A DNA stretch of 26,604 nucleotides from NCBI GenBank assembly GCA_958426425.1, contig CATZYY010000020.1, positions 1 through 26,604 on the forward strand. The letters run 5' to 3'. The DNA comes from an uncultured Oscillospiraceae bacterium (GTDB lineage: Bacteria; Bacillota; Clostridia; Oscillospirales; Oscillospiraceae). The first letter of the stretch is position 1, and each line of letters opens with the position of its first letter. This document shows positions 14,941 to 21,372 of the stretch, in pieces. Made by a program: the position numbers and the translations under genes. The notes beneath the pieces are model-generated. The model made no database searches. It saw only the letters and a program-made list of their open reading frames with translations, and was not told the origin of the DNA.

Positions 14941-15525
14941 CTACGGGTCATACCGGGGGATCTCCCGCCCGATGGGGTCGGCCAGCTCTTTCAGCAGAGC
15001 TACCAGCGTCGAAATGCGTTTATCGTTAGGAGAGGAGTACTTTATCCTCTGCTCACCCTCTTCCGTGTCCCAGATGAGGGTGATGCTGGAGGAACTGACT
15101 TCGTCCTGCACGCCGCCCAACCAGCGTCCCAGGCTGCTCCATAGGTCTATCCTTGGCTCCGGCTTCGGCTTCATCAGCGGGTAAAGCTCCAGAACGACCT
15201 GCTCCACATCGGTCCACTGCTCGGCAGAGATGGGGACATTCTCTTTTTCGAATGGATCATGCCAGCCCACGCCCTTCGGTGGCTCCTCCGGGTAATAGAA
15301 GGTCTCCACGATGGCATCCGGGGAAAGCCAGATAAAGAAGTCGTTTCGGACTCTCATACCGCCGGAATAACCGTACATGACGCCGGTCAATGTGCCGGGC
15401 GGAACAGCCCCGTTCTGCTCTGTCACTGCACCGCCTTTCAAATGTCGGATGTAAAGATACCCGCCAGTTGCCAGAAGAAGCAGAGCCACAGCACAACCAA
15501 CAGCGGCTTTTCGGCCCCGGATCAT
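14941..15525 (-). CDS. Membrane-anchored hypothetical protein
   Basis: The product has 194 aa. One N-terminal helix (about 7-27, VGCAVALLLLATGGYLYI) acts as an uncleaved anchor, followed by an extracellular domain with RVRNDFFIWLSPDAIVETFYYP, WTDVEQVVLELYPLMKP and SSITLIWDTEEGEQRIKYSS. Its ATG overlaps the stop of the SPFH gene (ATGA, 15522-15525), so the two products are translationally coupled and probably work together. No known domain is recognised. Confidence 0.8.
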   Translation of the reverse strand: MIRGRKAAVGCAVALLLLATGGYLYIRHLKGGAVTEQNGAVPPGTLTGVMYGYSGGMRVRNDFFIWLSPDAIVETFYYPEEPPKGVGWHDPFEKENVPISAEQWTDVEQVVLELYPLMKPKPEPRIDLWSSLGRWLGGVQDEVSSSSITLIWDTEEGEQRIKYSSPNDKRISTLVALLKELADPIGREIPRYDP

Positions 15526-16955
15526 CCCTGCAGGTCCCCGTCGTCAAAGGGATCGCCGCACTCCGGGCAGAACTTGGGGGGATGTGACGGGTCAGCCGGC
15601 TCCCAGCCGCACTTGTCGCACTTGTACTGGGGTACCCCGGCGGGCTTTTTCGCCCCGCACTCGGCGCAGAATTTGCCCTTGTTCACCGCGCCGCAGGTGC
15701 AGGTCCAGCCGTCCGCCTGCGCCTCTGGCTTCTTCGCACCGCACTCCGGACAGAACTTCCCGGTAGCCGCCGCCCCGCATTGAGGACACGTCCAGCTGTC
15801 TCCGGCAGGCTTTGGCTCCGGCTTTTTGCTGCCGCAGTTGGGACAGAAGTTGCCGGTGATGCCGCTCTGGCCGCAGGTGCAGGTCCAGCCGCTGGGCGCG
15901 GGCGCAGGGGCCGGGGGAGGCGGAGAAGCAGGCTGCGCCTGCTGCTGGGCACCCATCTGATAGAGGTTCTGAGCGTTCATACCACCCATCTGTCCGGCCA
16001 TTCCCATACCCATAAAGGCCATGGCGGGACCGGCATTGGGATTGCTTGCCGCGGACTGCATGGCGCTGGCCTGTGCGCCTACCAGATGGGCCGCCGCCCG
16101 GGTGGGGTCCATAAAGGCCGCGTTGCGCTGCAGCTCCTTAATCATCTGCTCGTCTTCCTCGTTGGCCTTCACGCTGGAGACGCCGAAGGAGACGATCTCG
16201 ATACCCCGCAGATCCCGCCACCGGGAGGAGAGCTGCTCATTGAGGGCCTCAGACAGCTCCAGGGTATGGCCGGGGAGGGCGGAGTAGCGGATGCCCATTT
16301 CGGAAATTTTGGCGAAGGCGGGCTGGAGGGCGGTGAGCAGCTCCGTCTTCATCTGCCCGGCGATCTGCTCGGTCTTAAAGTCCTCGCTGACGTTGCCGCA
16401 GACATTGGTATAGAACAGCATGGGGTTTTTCAGCCGGATGCTGTACTCGCCGAAGCAGCGGATGGCGATATCGATGTCGATGCCCGCCCGCTGGTCTACC
16501 ACCCGGAAGGGGACGGGGCTGGGGGTGCCGTACTTGTTGCCGGTGAGCTCCTTGGTATTGAAATAGTAGATGCGCTGATCCTTGGGGGCCTCGCCGCCGA
16601 AGGTGAAGCGCTTTCCGATGTTCTGGAACACGCTTTTGATGGATTCGCCCAGATCGCCGGAGAAGAGGCTGGGCTCGGTGGAGGTGTCGTAGGTGTACTC
16701 GCCGGGCTCGGCGCACAGATCCACGATCTTGCCCTGCTCCACGATGAGCATGCACTGACCGTCTGCCACGGCGATGACAGAGCCGTTGGTGATGATATTG
16801 TCATCACCCTTGGTATTGCTGGAGCGGCCCGTGACCTTTTTCTTTCCCTTTACCGCCAGTACATCCGCGGGGAGGGCCTCACAGTAGAAGAATTCCTTCC
16901 ATTGATCGGCCATTACGCCGCCGGCAGCTCCGAATGCAGCTTTGATCAGTCCCAT
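15522..16955 (-). CDS. SPFH/Band-7 protein with four C-terminal zinc ribbons (YdjI-like)
   Basis: The product has 477 aa. The SPFH (virion-core-like, COG4260) domain covers about 30-290: FYCEALPADVLAVKGKKK, NIITNGSVIAVADGQCMLIVEQGKIVD, PSLFSGDLGESIKSVFQNIGKRFTFGG, and the helical part YSALPGHTLELSEALNEQL...IVSFGVSSVKA. An Ala/Met/Gln/Pro-rich linker follows. Four ribbons sit at about 357-378, 388-409, 417-436 and 444-468 (WTCTCG or WTCPQCG with FCPECG partners). In B. subtilis YdjI is needed to place PspA at the membrane and is encoded with YdjG and YdjH. No PspA gene is seen here. RBS GAGAGGAG precedes ATG 16955, 33 bp after the lipoprotein gene upstream. Several ribbons in tandem suggest multivalent binding. 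Confidence 0.93.
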   Translation of the reverse strand: MGLIKAAFGAAGGVMADQWKEFFYCEALPADVLAVKGKKKVTGRSSNTKGDDNIITNGSVIAVADGQCMLIVEQGKIVDLCAEPGEYTYDTSTEPSLFSGDLGESIKSVFQNIGKRFTFGGEAPKDQRIYYFNTKELTGNKYGTPSPVPFRVVDQRAGIDIDIAIRCFGEYSIRLKNPMLFYTNVCGNVSEDFKTEQIAGQMKTELLTALQPAFAKISEMGIRYSALPGHTLELSEALNEQLSSRWRDLRGIEIVSFGVSSVKANEEDEQMIKELQRNAAFMDPTRAAAHLVGAQASAMQSAASNPNAGPAMAFMGMGMAGQMGGMNAQNLYQMGAQQQAQPASPPPPAPAPAPSGWTCTCGQSGITGNFCPNCGSKKPEPKPAGDSWTCPQCGAAATGKFCPECGAKKPEAQADGWTCTCGAVNKGKFCAECGAKKPAGVPQYKCDKCGWEPADPSHPPKFCPECGDPFDDGDLQG

Positions 16956-16988
16956 AGTAAATAATCTCCTCTCTAAAATTTTATTGGA

Positions 16989-18380
16989 TTACGGCGTAAT
17001 GAACGTCCACCCGTTTACGAGGTACCCGCCGGCATCGGTAATGGGCCAGAGATACCAGCAATCATCCCAGGAGCGCTTCATGTGCAGGCACAGATTCGGC
17101 ATCCCTTCAGGGATCGTCAGAGAGAACCAAAGCGGCTCGTCCATGCCGATGGTCCCGTTGTACAGCGTTTCATCTGTCTCCCAATCCAGGAGGATCCCGT
17201 CCTCATCCCAGATCCCCTCCCCTGTGCAGAACTGGATCTGCGTTTCATAACAGCGTCCCACCAGCAACAGCTTGTCCCGTCCGTTTTCCTCCAGTTTTGT
17301 GACGGCCATCGCCTCCAGCGGTGTGCGGACCTCATCCGGCGGGTTGGTCCAGTAGAAAATCAGACAGTCAGACGGCTCCTCATACAAAGCGAGCTGCAAA
17401 CTTTCCGGGAAGAAGCTATATTCCCGCTTATAGACGGCGGTTTGGACTGTCGGGGAGCCATTGCGCTGGTTATGCGTCTGGAGGTACAGTGTGTTCGGGT
17501 CGGTCAGAGTAAAGGACAACTCCAGTCCCGTGGACTCTTCCAGCAGCTGAGCACTCCATACCTCATTGGAAATCCCGTCCATCAAAGGCCGGTCCAAAGG
17601 CTTCAGCAAAAGATCAGATGCCTGCCGGTATTCCGGCTCTTCCGTGTCAAGAGCACTTGCAAAATAGTAGTCTGCCTGCAGGGTATATCTGCCGCCGTCC
17701 AGATCACTCCAGAGGGATGAAAACAGCAGGATGGAGGCAACCCCGTTCTCACGTGCATCAGACAGCCGGCCATTCTCCTCCAATCCGGTCATTCGCCATG
17801 TCCCGTCCAGATTTGCCGGACACAGTTCACCGCCGGGCGCTGGCCGCTGCGTCTTTTCCAGATAGAACGTATCTCCATAGGCGGTTTCCAATATCAGGCG
17901 GCCGTCCTCAAAGCGGCCGGACATGTTGTAATCCGCATTACCGCCGGCATCTGTCAGATGCAGGGTGTTGTTCGCCCCCAGGGACCAGATCCCGTCGGTC
18001 AGATAGAGATTGAAGGTATCGCCCAGCACCTCGCGGAACTGTGTCGTTCCGTCCTCGTTGAGAAAGAGATCTGCCCACCATTTGTCCGTGGGCATCTGGC
18101 TCACAACGGTGCTGCCGTACAGCTCGTCGTAGGATTCGTGCTGCACAGCCGTCCAGTAAGTACCGCTCAGCGTGTCAGCGGACAGCTCCGCAGAAGGTGC
18201 GCCGGAGAGCATTCCGCTGTCGGAAGGGTCCGGCGGAGTTTTTCCGCCTTCCCCACCCTCCGGACCGCCGCAGGCCGTGAGGCAGAGGATCAGCAGTAGG
18301 GACAAGGCAGACATCCATAGCCGCTTCCTTCTGCCGTACAGCGCCAACACTGGGGTTTTCCTGTTTACAGTTTCTTGCAT
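16989..18380 (-). CDS. Lipoprotein, first gene of the long operon
   Basis: The product has 463 aa. A rather long basic N-terminal stretch precedes the hydrophobic core and lipobox LTAC (C37). The mature part has two lipocalin-like or META-like beta modules: GTYWTAVQHESY...WADLFLNEDGTTQFRE...IWSLGANNTLHL, and GTWRMTGLEENG...RYTLQADYYFAS. A third beta-rich segment ends with the Trp-rich SWDDCWYLWPITDAGGYLVNGW. No enzyme motif is seen. It lies directly downstream of a promoter with the 15-bp operator, and the SPFH gene follows after 33 bp. It is therefore the promoter-proximal, probably most abundant, product of the operon. Confidence 0.8.
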   Translation of the reverse strand: MQETVNRKTPVLALYGRRKRLWMSALSLLLILCLTACGGPEGGEGGKTPPDPSDSGMLSGAPSAELSADTLSGTYWTAVQHESYDELYGSTVVSQMPTDKWWADLFLNEDGTTQFREVLGDTFNLYLTDGIWSLGANNTLHLTDAGGNADYNMSGRFEDGRLILETAYGDTFYLEKTQRPAPGGELCPANLDGTWRMTGLEENGRLSDARENGVASILLFSSLWSDLDGGRYTLQADYYFASALDTEEPEYRQASDLLLKPLDRPLMDGISNEVWSAQLLEESTGLELSFTLTDPNTLYLQTHNQRNGSPTVQTAVYKREYSFFPESLQLALYEEPSDCLIFYWTNPPDEVRTPLEAMAVTKLEENGRDKLLLVGRCYETQIQFCTGEGIWDEDGILLDWETDETLYNGTIGMDEPLWFSLTIPEGMPNLCLHMKRSWDDCWYLWPITDAGGYLVNGWTFITP

Positions 18381-18433
18381 GACAGCACCTCTTTTCTTTC
18401 CAATGGTGTCCCGCTGTACTCTTCTATGGTTTC

Positions 18434-18477
18434 ATTTTACTTGGTATTGTTGTTTTGCACCCTACCCGTAGCGGGTA
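18434..18477 (-). promoter_or_regulatory. Promoter with TACCC operator, drives the long central operon (site 1)
   Basis: TACCCGT-A-GCGGGTA lies at 18463-18477. On the minus strand a -10 TAAAAT (18439-18434) follows after 23 bp, with no consensus -35 between. GGGTGCAAA follows the palindrome, as at site 2. The leader to ATG 18380 is about 47 nt. The geometry equals that of the four other sites in this window. Confidence 0.75.
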
Positions 18478-18494
18478 GTCTTTCGGGCAAACCG

Positions 18495-18526
18495 CAAAAA
18501 AGCGGAGCGGCATTTACCGCTCCGCT
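18495..18526 (-). terminator. Intrinsic terminator after the 18701-19243 lipoprotein gene
   Basis: Perfect 10-bp arms AGCGGAGCGG (18501-18510) and CCGCTCCGCT (18517-18526) enclose a 6-base loop. On the minus strand they are followed by six T. It separates transcription coming from the right from the operator-controlled promoter of the long operon. Confidence 0.85.
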
Positions 18527-18683
18527 CAGTCTGTCGAAAAACCATAGGAGAGCGGCACTTCGCTCCGGCATGGGCGGGGGAGCTCGAGGGGGCGGCAGCC
18601 CGCCTCGAATGAAATGGAATCCCCTGAAGTTCTTGCGGCGCAAGGACTTCAGCGAGTAAAGCGAGGACTTTTTCGACAGCCTG
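18527..18683. repeat. MITE-like element with terminal inverted repeats
   Basis: The ends CAGTCTGTCGAAAAA (18527-18541) and TTTTTCGACAGCCTG (18669-18683) are inverted repeats matching at 14 of 15 positions. Inside is a 14-bp near-perfect hairpin (CTGAAGTTCTTGCG with CGCAAGGACTTCAG) and GC-rich sequence without a gene. The ~157-bp size and the TIRs fit a non-autonomous transposable element of gut Firmicutes. No clear target-site duplication could be seen. Confidence 0.6.
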
Positions 18684-18700
18684 TATTTTTATGGAACATC

Positions 18701-19243
18701 TTATTGAGGTATATTAATGCTGGCGATGATAGCCTGAACATCTGCGTCGTCAAGACTTATCTTATCTCCGTTTTCAAGACAAATCATAAGCTGGATCTGC
18801 CCTTCACCTTCTTCTCCTGTCCAAAGGATTGCGATAGGAGTATCTAGGCTTTTTGCCGTGAATCCCTTCCAGGTATAGCTTCCGAGCGTAATGGGCTCAA
18901 GATCTGCACCTTCTTCATAATAATCTTTCGAAGGCTCATACATCGGATTATCAGGACTAAAATAAGTCATCATAACATAAGGTTTTGAGAGCTGATCCCA
19001 CTCAGTTTTCGCGCCTTTACAGACTTGAATTACATTGGGATCATAACCTTCCTCATACTCATCAAAGTAATCCATGCCGTGAAAGCCCATCCATCCGTCG
19101 GGAACAAGCGCACTGATATTTCCGCCATCAAAGGTTTCCCCTTTGACATCCTCGGGCTTAGTTGGAGCAGAGCCTTTGGAACATCCGGCGAGTATTGCTG
19201 TTAATGATACAGCTGTAAGTAAAAGTGCAATCATTTTTTTCAT
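18701..19243 (-). CDS. Small lipoprotein, AT-richer than neighbours
   Basis: The product has 180 aa with lipobox LAGC (C21). The mature part is one compact domain: GGNISALVPDGWMGF, YVMMTYFSPDNPMYE, TLGSYTWKGFTAKSL, IQLMICLENGDKISL and the final helix DADVQAIIASINIPQ. It resembles the N-terminal module of the lipoprotein at 11364-12830 and PsbP/DUF-type lipoproteins of Clostridia. ATG 19243 follows GAGAGGAGAAATTACT. Its base composition and codon use (many A/T-ending codons) differ clearly from the surrounding GC-rich genes, which hints at more recent acquisition. It is a single-gene unit ending at a good terminator. Confidence 0.8.
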   Translation of the reverse strand: MKKMIALLLTAVSLTAILAGCSKGSAPTKPEDVKGETFDGGNISALVPDGWMGFHGMDYFDEYEEGYDPNVIQVCKGAKTEWDQLSKPYVMMTYFSPDNPMYEPSKDYYEEGADLEPITLGSYTWKGFTAKSLDTPIAILWTGEEGEGQIQLMICLENGDKISLDDADVQAIIASINIPQ

Positions 19244-19281
19244 AGTAATTTCTCCTCTCTTGTTCATATTCGTTTTGCTCC

Positions 19282-19305
19282 ATTTTACTTCCCAACAGGT
19301 AAAAT
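19282..19305. promoter_or_regulatory. Inverted repeat upstream of the AT-rich lipoprotein gene
   Basis: ATTTTAC (19282-19288) and GTAAAAT (19299-19305) are perfect 7-bp arms around 10 bases. The minus-strand TAAAAT of the distal arm could act as a -10 about 40 bp before the start codon, although no -35 is visible. It could be an operator for the single lipoprotein gene. Confidence 0.4.
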
Positions 19306-19351
19306 CCCTTGCTTTTGTTGAACCGGATCAGATTTTTTCAAAAGAACCATT

Positions 19352-20251
19352 TCATTCCGTTTCGCTACGGACATAAACCGTGAAATCGGTTCCGTCTCCC
19401 GGATATTCATACGGCTGGGTGCAGGCTTCGTCGAGATAGGCTGCGCTCCACGGACAGTAATCATCGACAGAAAATTCCCAATTGGCGGGGATCTGGTAGC
19501 TCTCGGTCGCAGCTTCGTCGAGGAAATGGAGGGTCACCGTCCGCAGCTCGCCCTGCCAGGCCGTGATCCTTTCCGGCAGCTCCACTTCTTCTCCGTAATG
19601 GAAGGTGGTTATCGAAAGGGATTCGTCGTTGTCGTTCATCCGCTCGATGGTTTTCAGGACAAGGGTCTCGCTGTCTACGGTATAGACGATATCGACGTCG
19701 TCGTAGTCGGCGGATTCGATGTAGAAGACTGTTTCGCCGCCGCCGCTTTCCTGGAAGATCAGCTCGTCATCTTCAGTGGGGAGGAGCCCATCGCCGACAA
19801 AGTCATCGAGCCATTCGGGCATAATCCCGAAGGGCCAGGCGGTCATTCGGTCGGGTTCATCCCCATCGGCGAAGAAGATGAATTCGTTGTAATATCCGTT
19901 CATTGTGTTTCCATACCAGAGGGCATAGCCGGTATCCGTTTCGATGATATAGGTGGTATCACCGTAGCCGTCCGGATAGTCCTCGGTGTAGACAACGGAA
20001 TCGTACTGTGAGAAGAGGTTGGAGAGAAGGTTTGCTTGCTGCAGGCTCTCCAGCGTGATCTCTTGGTGTGATGTGCTGCCGCCAGTGGAGGCAGACTCGC
20101 CCTCAGCAGGACTCGATTCTTCCACCAAAGAGGATTTGTCCTCGTTCCCGGTAACGTTGATTTCACCAGAACCGGTGGATTTGTCCCCGCACCCGGTAAA
20201 GCACGAGACTGCCACTGCCGCCATTAACAAAAGTGTAATAACCTTTTTCAT
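19352..20251 (-). CDS. Lipoprotein, LolA/RseB-like fold suspected
   Basis: The product has 299 aa with lipobox FTGC (C21). A low-complexity Ser/Glu linker is followed by about 210 residues of alternating strands: NLFSQYDSVVYTEDYPDGYGDTTYIIETDTGYALWYG, TVFYIESADYDDVDIVYTVDSETLVLKTIE, SITTFHYGEEVELPERI. The pattern of long paired strands with short turns recalls outer-surface proteins of LolA/RseB type. This is only a fold-level guess. ATG 20251 is chosen over the start at 20281 because AAGAGGAT precedes it and the signal peptide begins there. It sits 13 bp after the stop of a decayed DUF4428-like fragment and downstream of the tandem operators at 20702 and 20783, from which it is probably transcribed. 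Confidence 0.78.
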   Translation of the reverse strand: MKKVITLLLMAAVAVSCFTGCGDKSTGSGEINVTGNEDKSSLVEESSPAEGESASTGGSTSHQEITLESLQQANLLSNLFSQYDSVVYTEDYPDGYGDTTYIIETDTGYALWYGNTMNGYYNEFIFFADGDEPDRMTAWPFGIMPEWLDDFVGDGLLPTEDDELIFQESGGGETVFYIESADYDDVDIVYTVDSETLVLKTIERMNDNDESLSITTFHYGEEVELPERITAWQGELRTVTLHFLDEAATESYQIPANWEFSVDDYCPWSAAYLDEACTQPYEYPGDGTDFTVYVRSETE

Positions 20252-20264
20252 AAAAATCCTCTTA

Positions 20265-20411
20265 TTAAAATTTTCCACCAATTCTACTCAGTTCCAGCTC
20301 TATCTCGTTGAACCATGGAGAGTCCACCCAGATTGCTACATTGAATTCATAATCATATCTATCCCCTCCTGAAAACGCTTTTTCAAATAAAAATATACAG
20401 ATACTTTCCTG
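20265..20411 (-). pseudogene. Decayed 3' fragment of a DUF4428-like gene
   Basis: The frame from 20411 to the TAA at 20265 reads through SGGDRYDYEFNVAIWVDSP and WFNEIELELSRIGGKF. This aligns with the middle domain of the intact DUF4428 protein at 13597-14445 (KRYAYSYNFFIVINVNNP, YFNEIRFQL): same spacing, same P-aromatic-FNEI core. There is no start codon in place, upstream stops close the frame, and both zinc ribbons are gone. It is too short to be found as a gene and is best read as the remnant of a duplicated copy. Confidence 0.7.
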
Positions 20412-20543
20412 CTATGTCCCCCAAAAAATCCTCCGAATTGATAGGTCGGATTAAAAAATATGATTTTTTTCAGCCTTTTTACGGGCGGTCTTGATAGAAA
20501 AACAGATAGGTAGTCTGTGGTGGTATCCCCGTCGGGGAGATTC

Positions 20544-20639
20544 TTAGCACAGCCGGAGGCTGGGGTCATCCCGCGCCTTGGCCGTCAGTCCCTGGGCCAA
20601 CGATGCCCGCCGCATGACCAGGAGCACCGTTTTCAGCGT
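20544..20639 (-). pseudogene. Truncated pseudo-receiver gene (copy 3)
   Basis: From 20639 the frame reads TLKTVLLVMRRASLAQGLTA and KARDDPSLRLC, then TAA. It matches the first 31 residues of the intact protein at 20887-21267 (MLKTVLLIMRRASLAQGLMA...) nearly residue for residue. The ATG of the intact gene is ACG here, while the ribosome-binding AGGAGGTGG is kept. A GTG at 20645 overlaps that RBS and is an unlikely start. Beyond the stop the homology ends. So it is a recent duplicate that has lost its start and three quarters of its length. Confidence 0.85.
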
Positions 20640-20672
20640 TTCCACCTCCTTGCATATTCTGGATGACAGTTC

Positions 20673-20716
20673 ATCATAGCATCTTTTTTCTCTTTGCACC
20701 TTACCCGCAGAGGGTA
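20673..20716 (-). promoter_or_regulatory. Promoter with TACCC operator (site 2)
   Basis: TACCCGC-A-GAGGGTA lies at 20702-20716 with one mismatch between halves. On the minus strand TATGAT (20678-20673) follows after 23 bp. GGTGCAAA is shared with site 1. It stands in front of the truncated pseudo-receiver and, further on, the lipoprotein gene at 20251. Confidence 0.7.
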
Positions 20717-20753
20717 GTTTTTCTGTTTATCCAGGTATTTGATCTCTGCTTAC

Positions 20754-20797
20754 ATTGTAGCGCCTTTTTGCACCCTGCTCCCTACCCGCAGCGGGTA
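20754..20797 (-). promoter_or_regulatory. Promoter with perfect TACCC operator (site 3), no gene directly behind it
   Basis: TACCCGC-A-GCGGGTA at 20783-20797 is a perfect 7-1-7 palindrome. TACAAT (20759-20754, minus strand) follows after 23 bp, and the sequence around the -10 (GGCGCTACAAT) is the same as at site 4. The next 40 bases hold no gene, only site 2, so this looks like a left-over or tandem duplicate promoter. Confidence 0.72.
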
Positions 20798-20886
20798 ATT
20801 TTTCGGGCAAGATTCCGAGTCTGTTTCATAGGCGCGGAAACGGGGATACCTCCCATTTCTAATGATTCCTGTCCACTTGAAAAATC

Positions 20887-21267
20887 TCACAGAGACTGCA
20901 AACTGGCGGCCAGATAATCCAGGGACACATCATAAAATACAAAATCGTCGATCTCCCCCTTCCGCTTGGCCTCGATGGCCCGGTGGACCGCCTCCGTCTG
21001 CCCCTCCGGGCACATGAGCATAAGGCGGCAGTGGGGCGTGACCTCCCGCAGCCATGCGCACAGGGCCAGGCAAAAGTCAATGTCCTGGGCGCCGTCCTCG
21101 GCCACCTCCAGCAGCGCCCCGGTGGCCAGGTGACTGCGGATGGCCACGTCCGCGTTGGCATAATCCGGCTCATAGCACAACTGGAGGCCCGGGGCGTCCT
21201 GCACCTTGGCCATCAGGCCCTGGGCCAGCGACGCCCGCCGCATGATGAGCAGTACTGTTTTCAGCAT
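20887..21267 (-). CDS. Pseudo-receiver (response-regulator-like) protein, copy 2
   Basis: The product has 126 aa and is receiver-like in length and strand-helix order (LKTVLLIMRR, NADVAIRSH, RLMLMCPEG, GEIDDFVFYDVSLDYL). The residues that define a working receiver are missing: no acidic pair after beta1, no Asp at the beta3 end (RSH instead of LD), and no K-P motif. It should therefore work without phosphorylation, perhaps as a protein-binding module. The DDFVFYDxSLxYL end is shared with the protein at 4216-4596. ATG 21267 directly follows GGAGGTGGGG. It has its own operator promoter (site 4) and ends before the decayed copies at 20.3-20.6 kb. Confidence 0.75.
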   Translation of the reverse strand: MLKTVLLIMRRASLAQGLMAKVQDAPGLQLCYEPDYANADVAIRSHLATGALLEVAEDGAQDIDFCLALCAWLREVTPHCRLMLMCPEGQTEAVHRAIEAKRKGEIDDFVFYDVSLDYLAASLQSL

Positions 21268-21300
21268 CCCCACCTCCCTGCACTTTGGATATCTGGCTTT

Positions 21301-21344
21301 ATTGTAGCGCCTCTTTGTGCCCAACGCCCTACCCGCACCGGGTA
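21301..21344 (-). promoter_or_regulatory. Promoter with TACCC operator (site 4), drives pseudo-receiver copy 2
   Basis: TACCCGC-A-CCGGGTA at 21330-21344 has one mismatch between halves. TACAAT (21306-21301, minus strand) follows after 23 bp without a -35 consensus. The leader to ATG 21267 is about 27 nt. It lies in the 105-bp gap after the zinc-ribbon membrane-protein gene. Confidence 0.75.
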
Positions 21345-21372
21345 GTCTTTCTTCCGAAATACCCCTTTTCTC

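Noticed and set aside
15780..16964. 394-codon plus-strand frame
   Set aside because: It is antisense to the SPFH gene; the Gly/Leu/Ala-rich translation is typical of a reversed GC-rich gene.
17024..17038. TACCCGCCGGCATCGGTA, resembling the TACCC operator
   Set aside because: The right half does not match, there is no -10 at 22-23 bp, and it lies inside a lipoprotein coding region.
20520..20545. Palindrome ATCCCCGTCGGGGAG as a possible operator
   Set aside because: It occurs once, inside decayed sequence, with no promoter elements at a sensible distance.
20336..20569. 77-codon minus-strand frame starting MTPASGCAKN
   Set aside because: It runs across the junction of the receiver stump and the DUF4428 remnant in a frame that matches neither, so it is a by-product of the decay.
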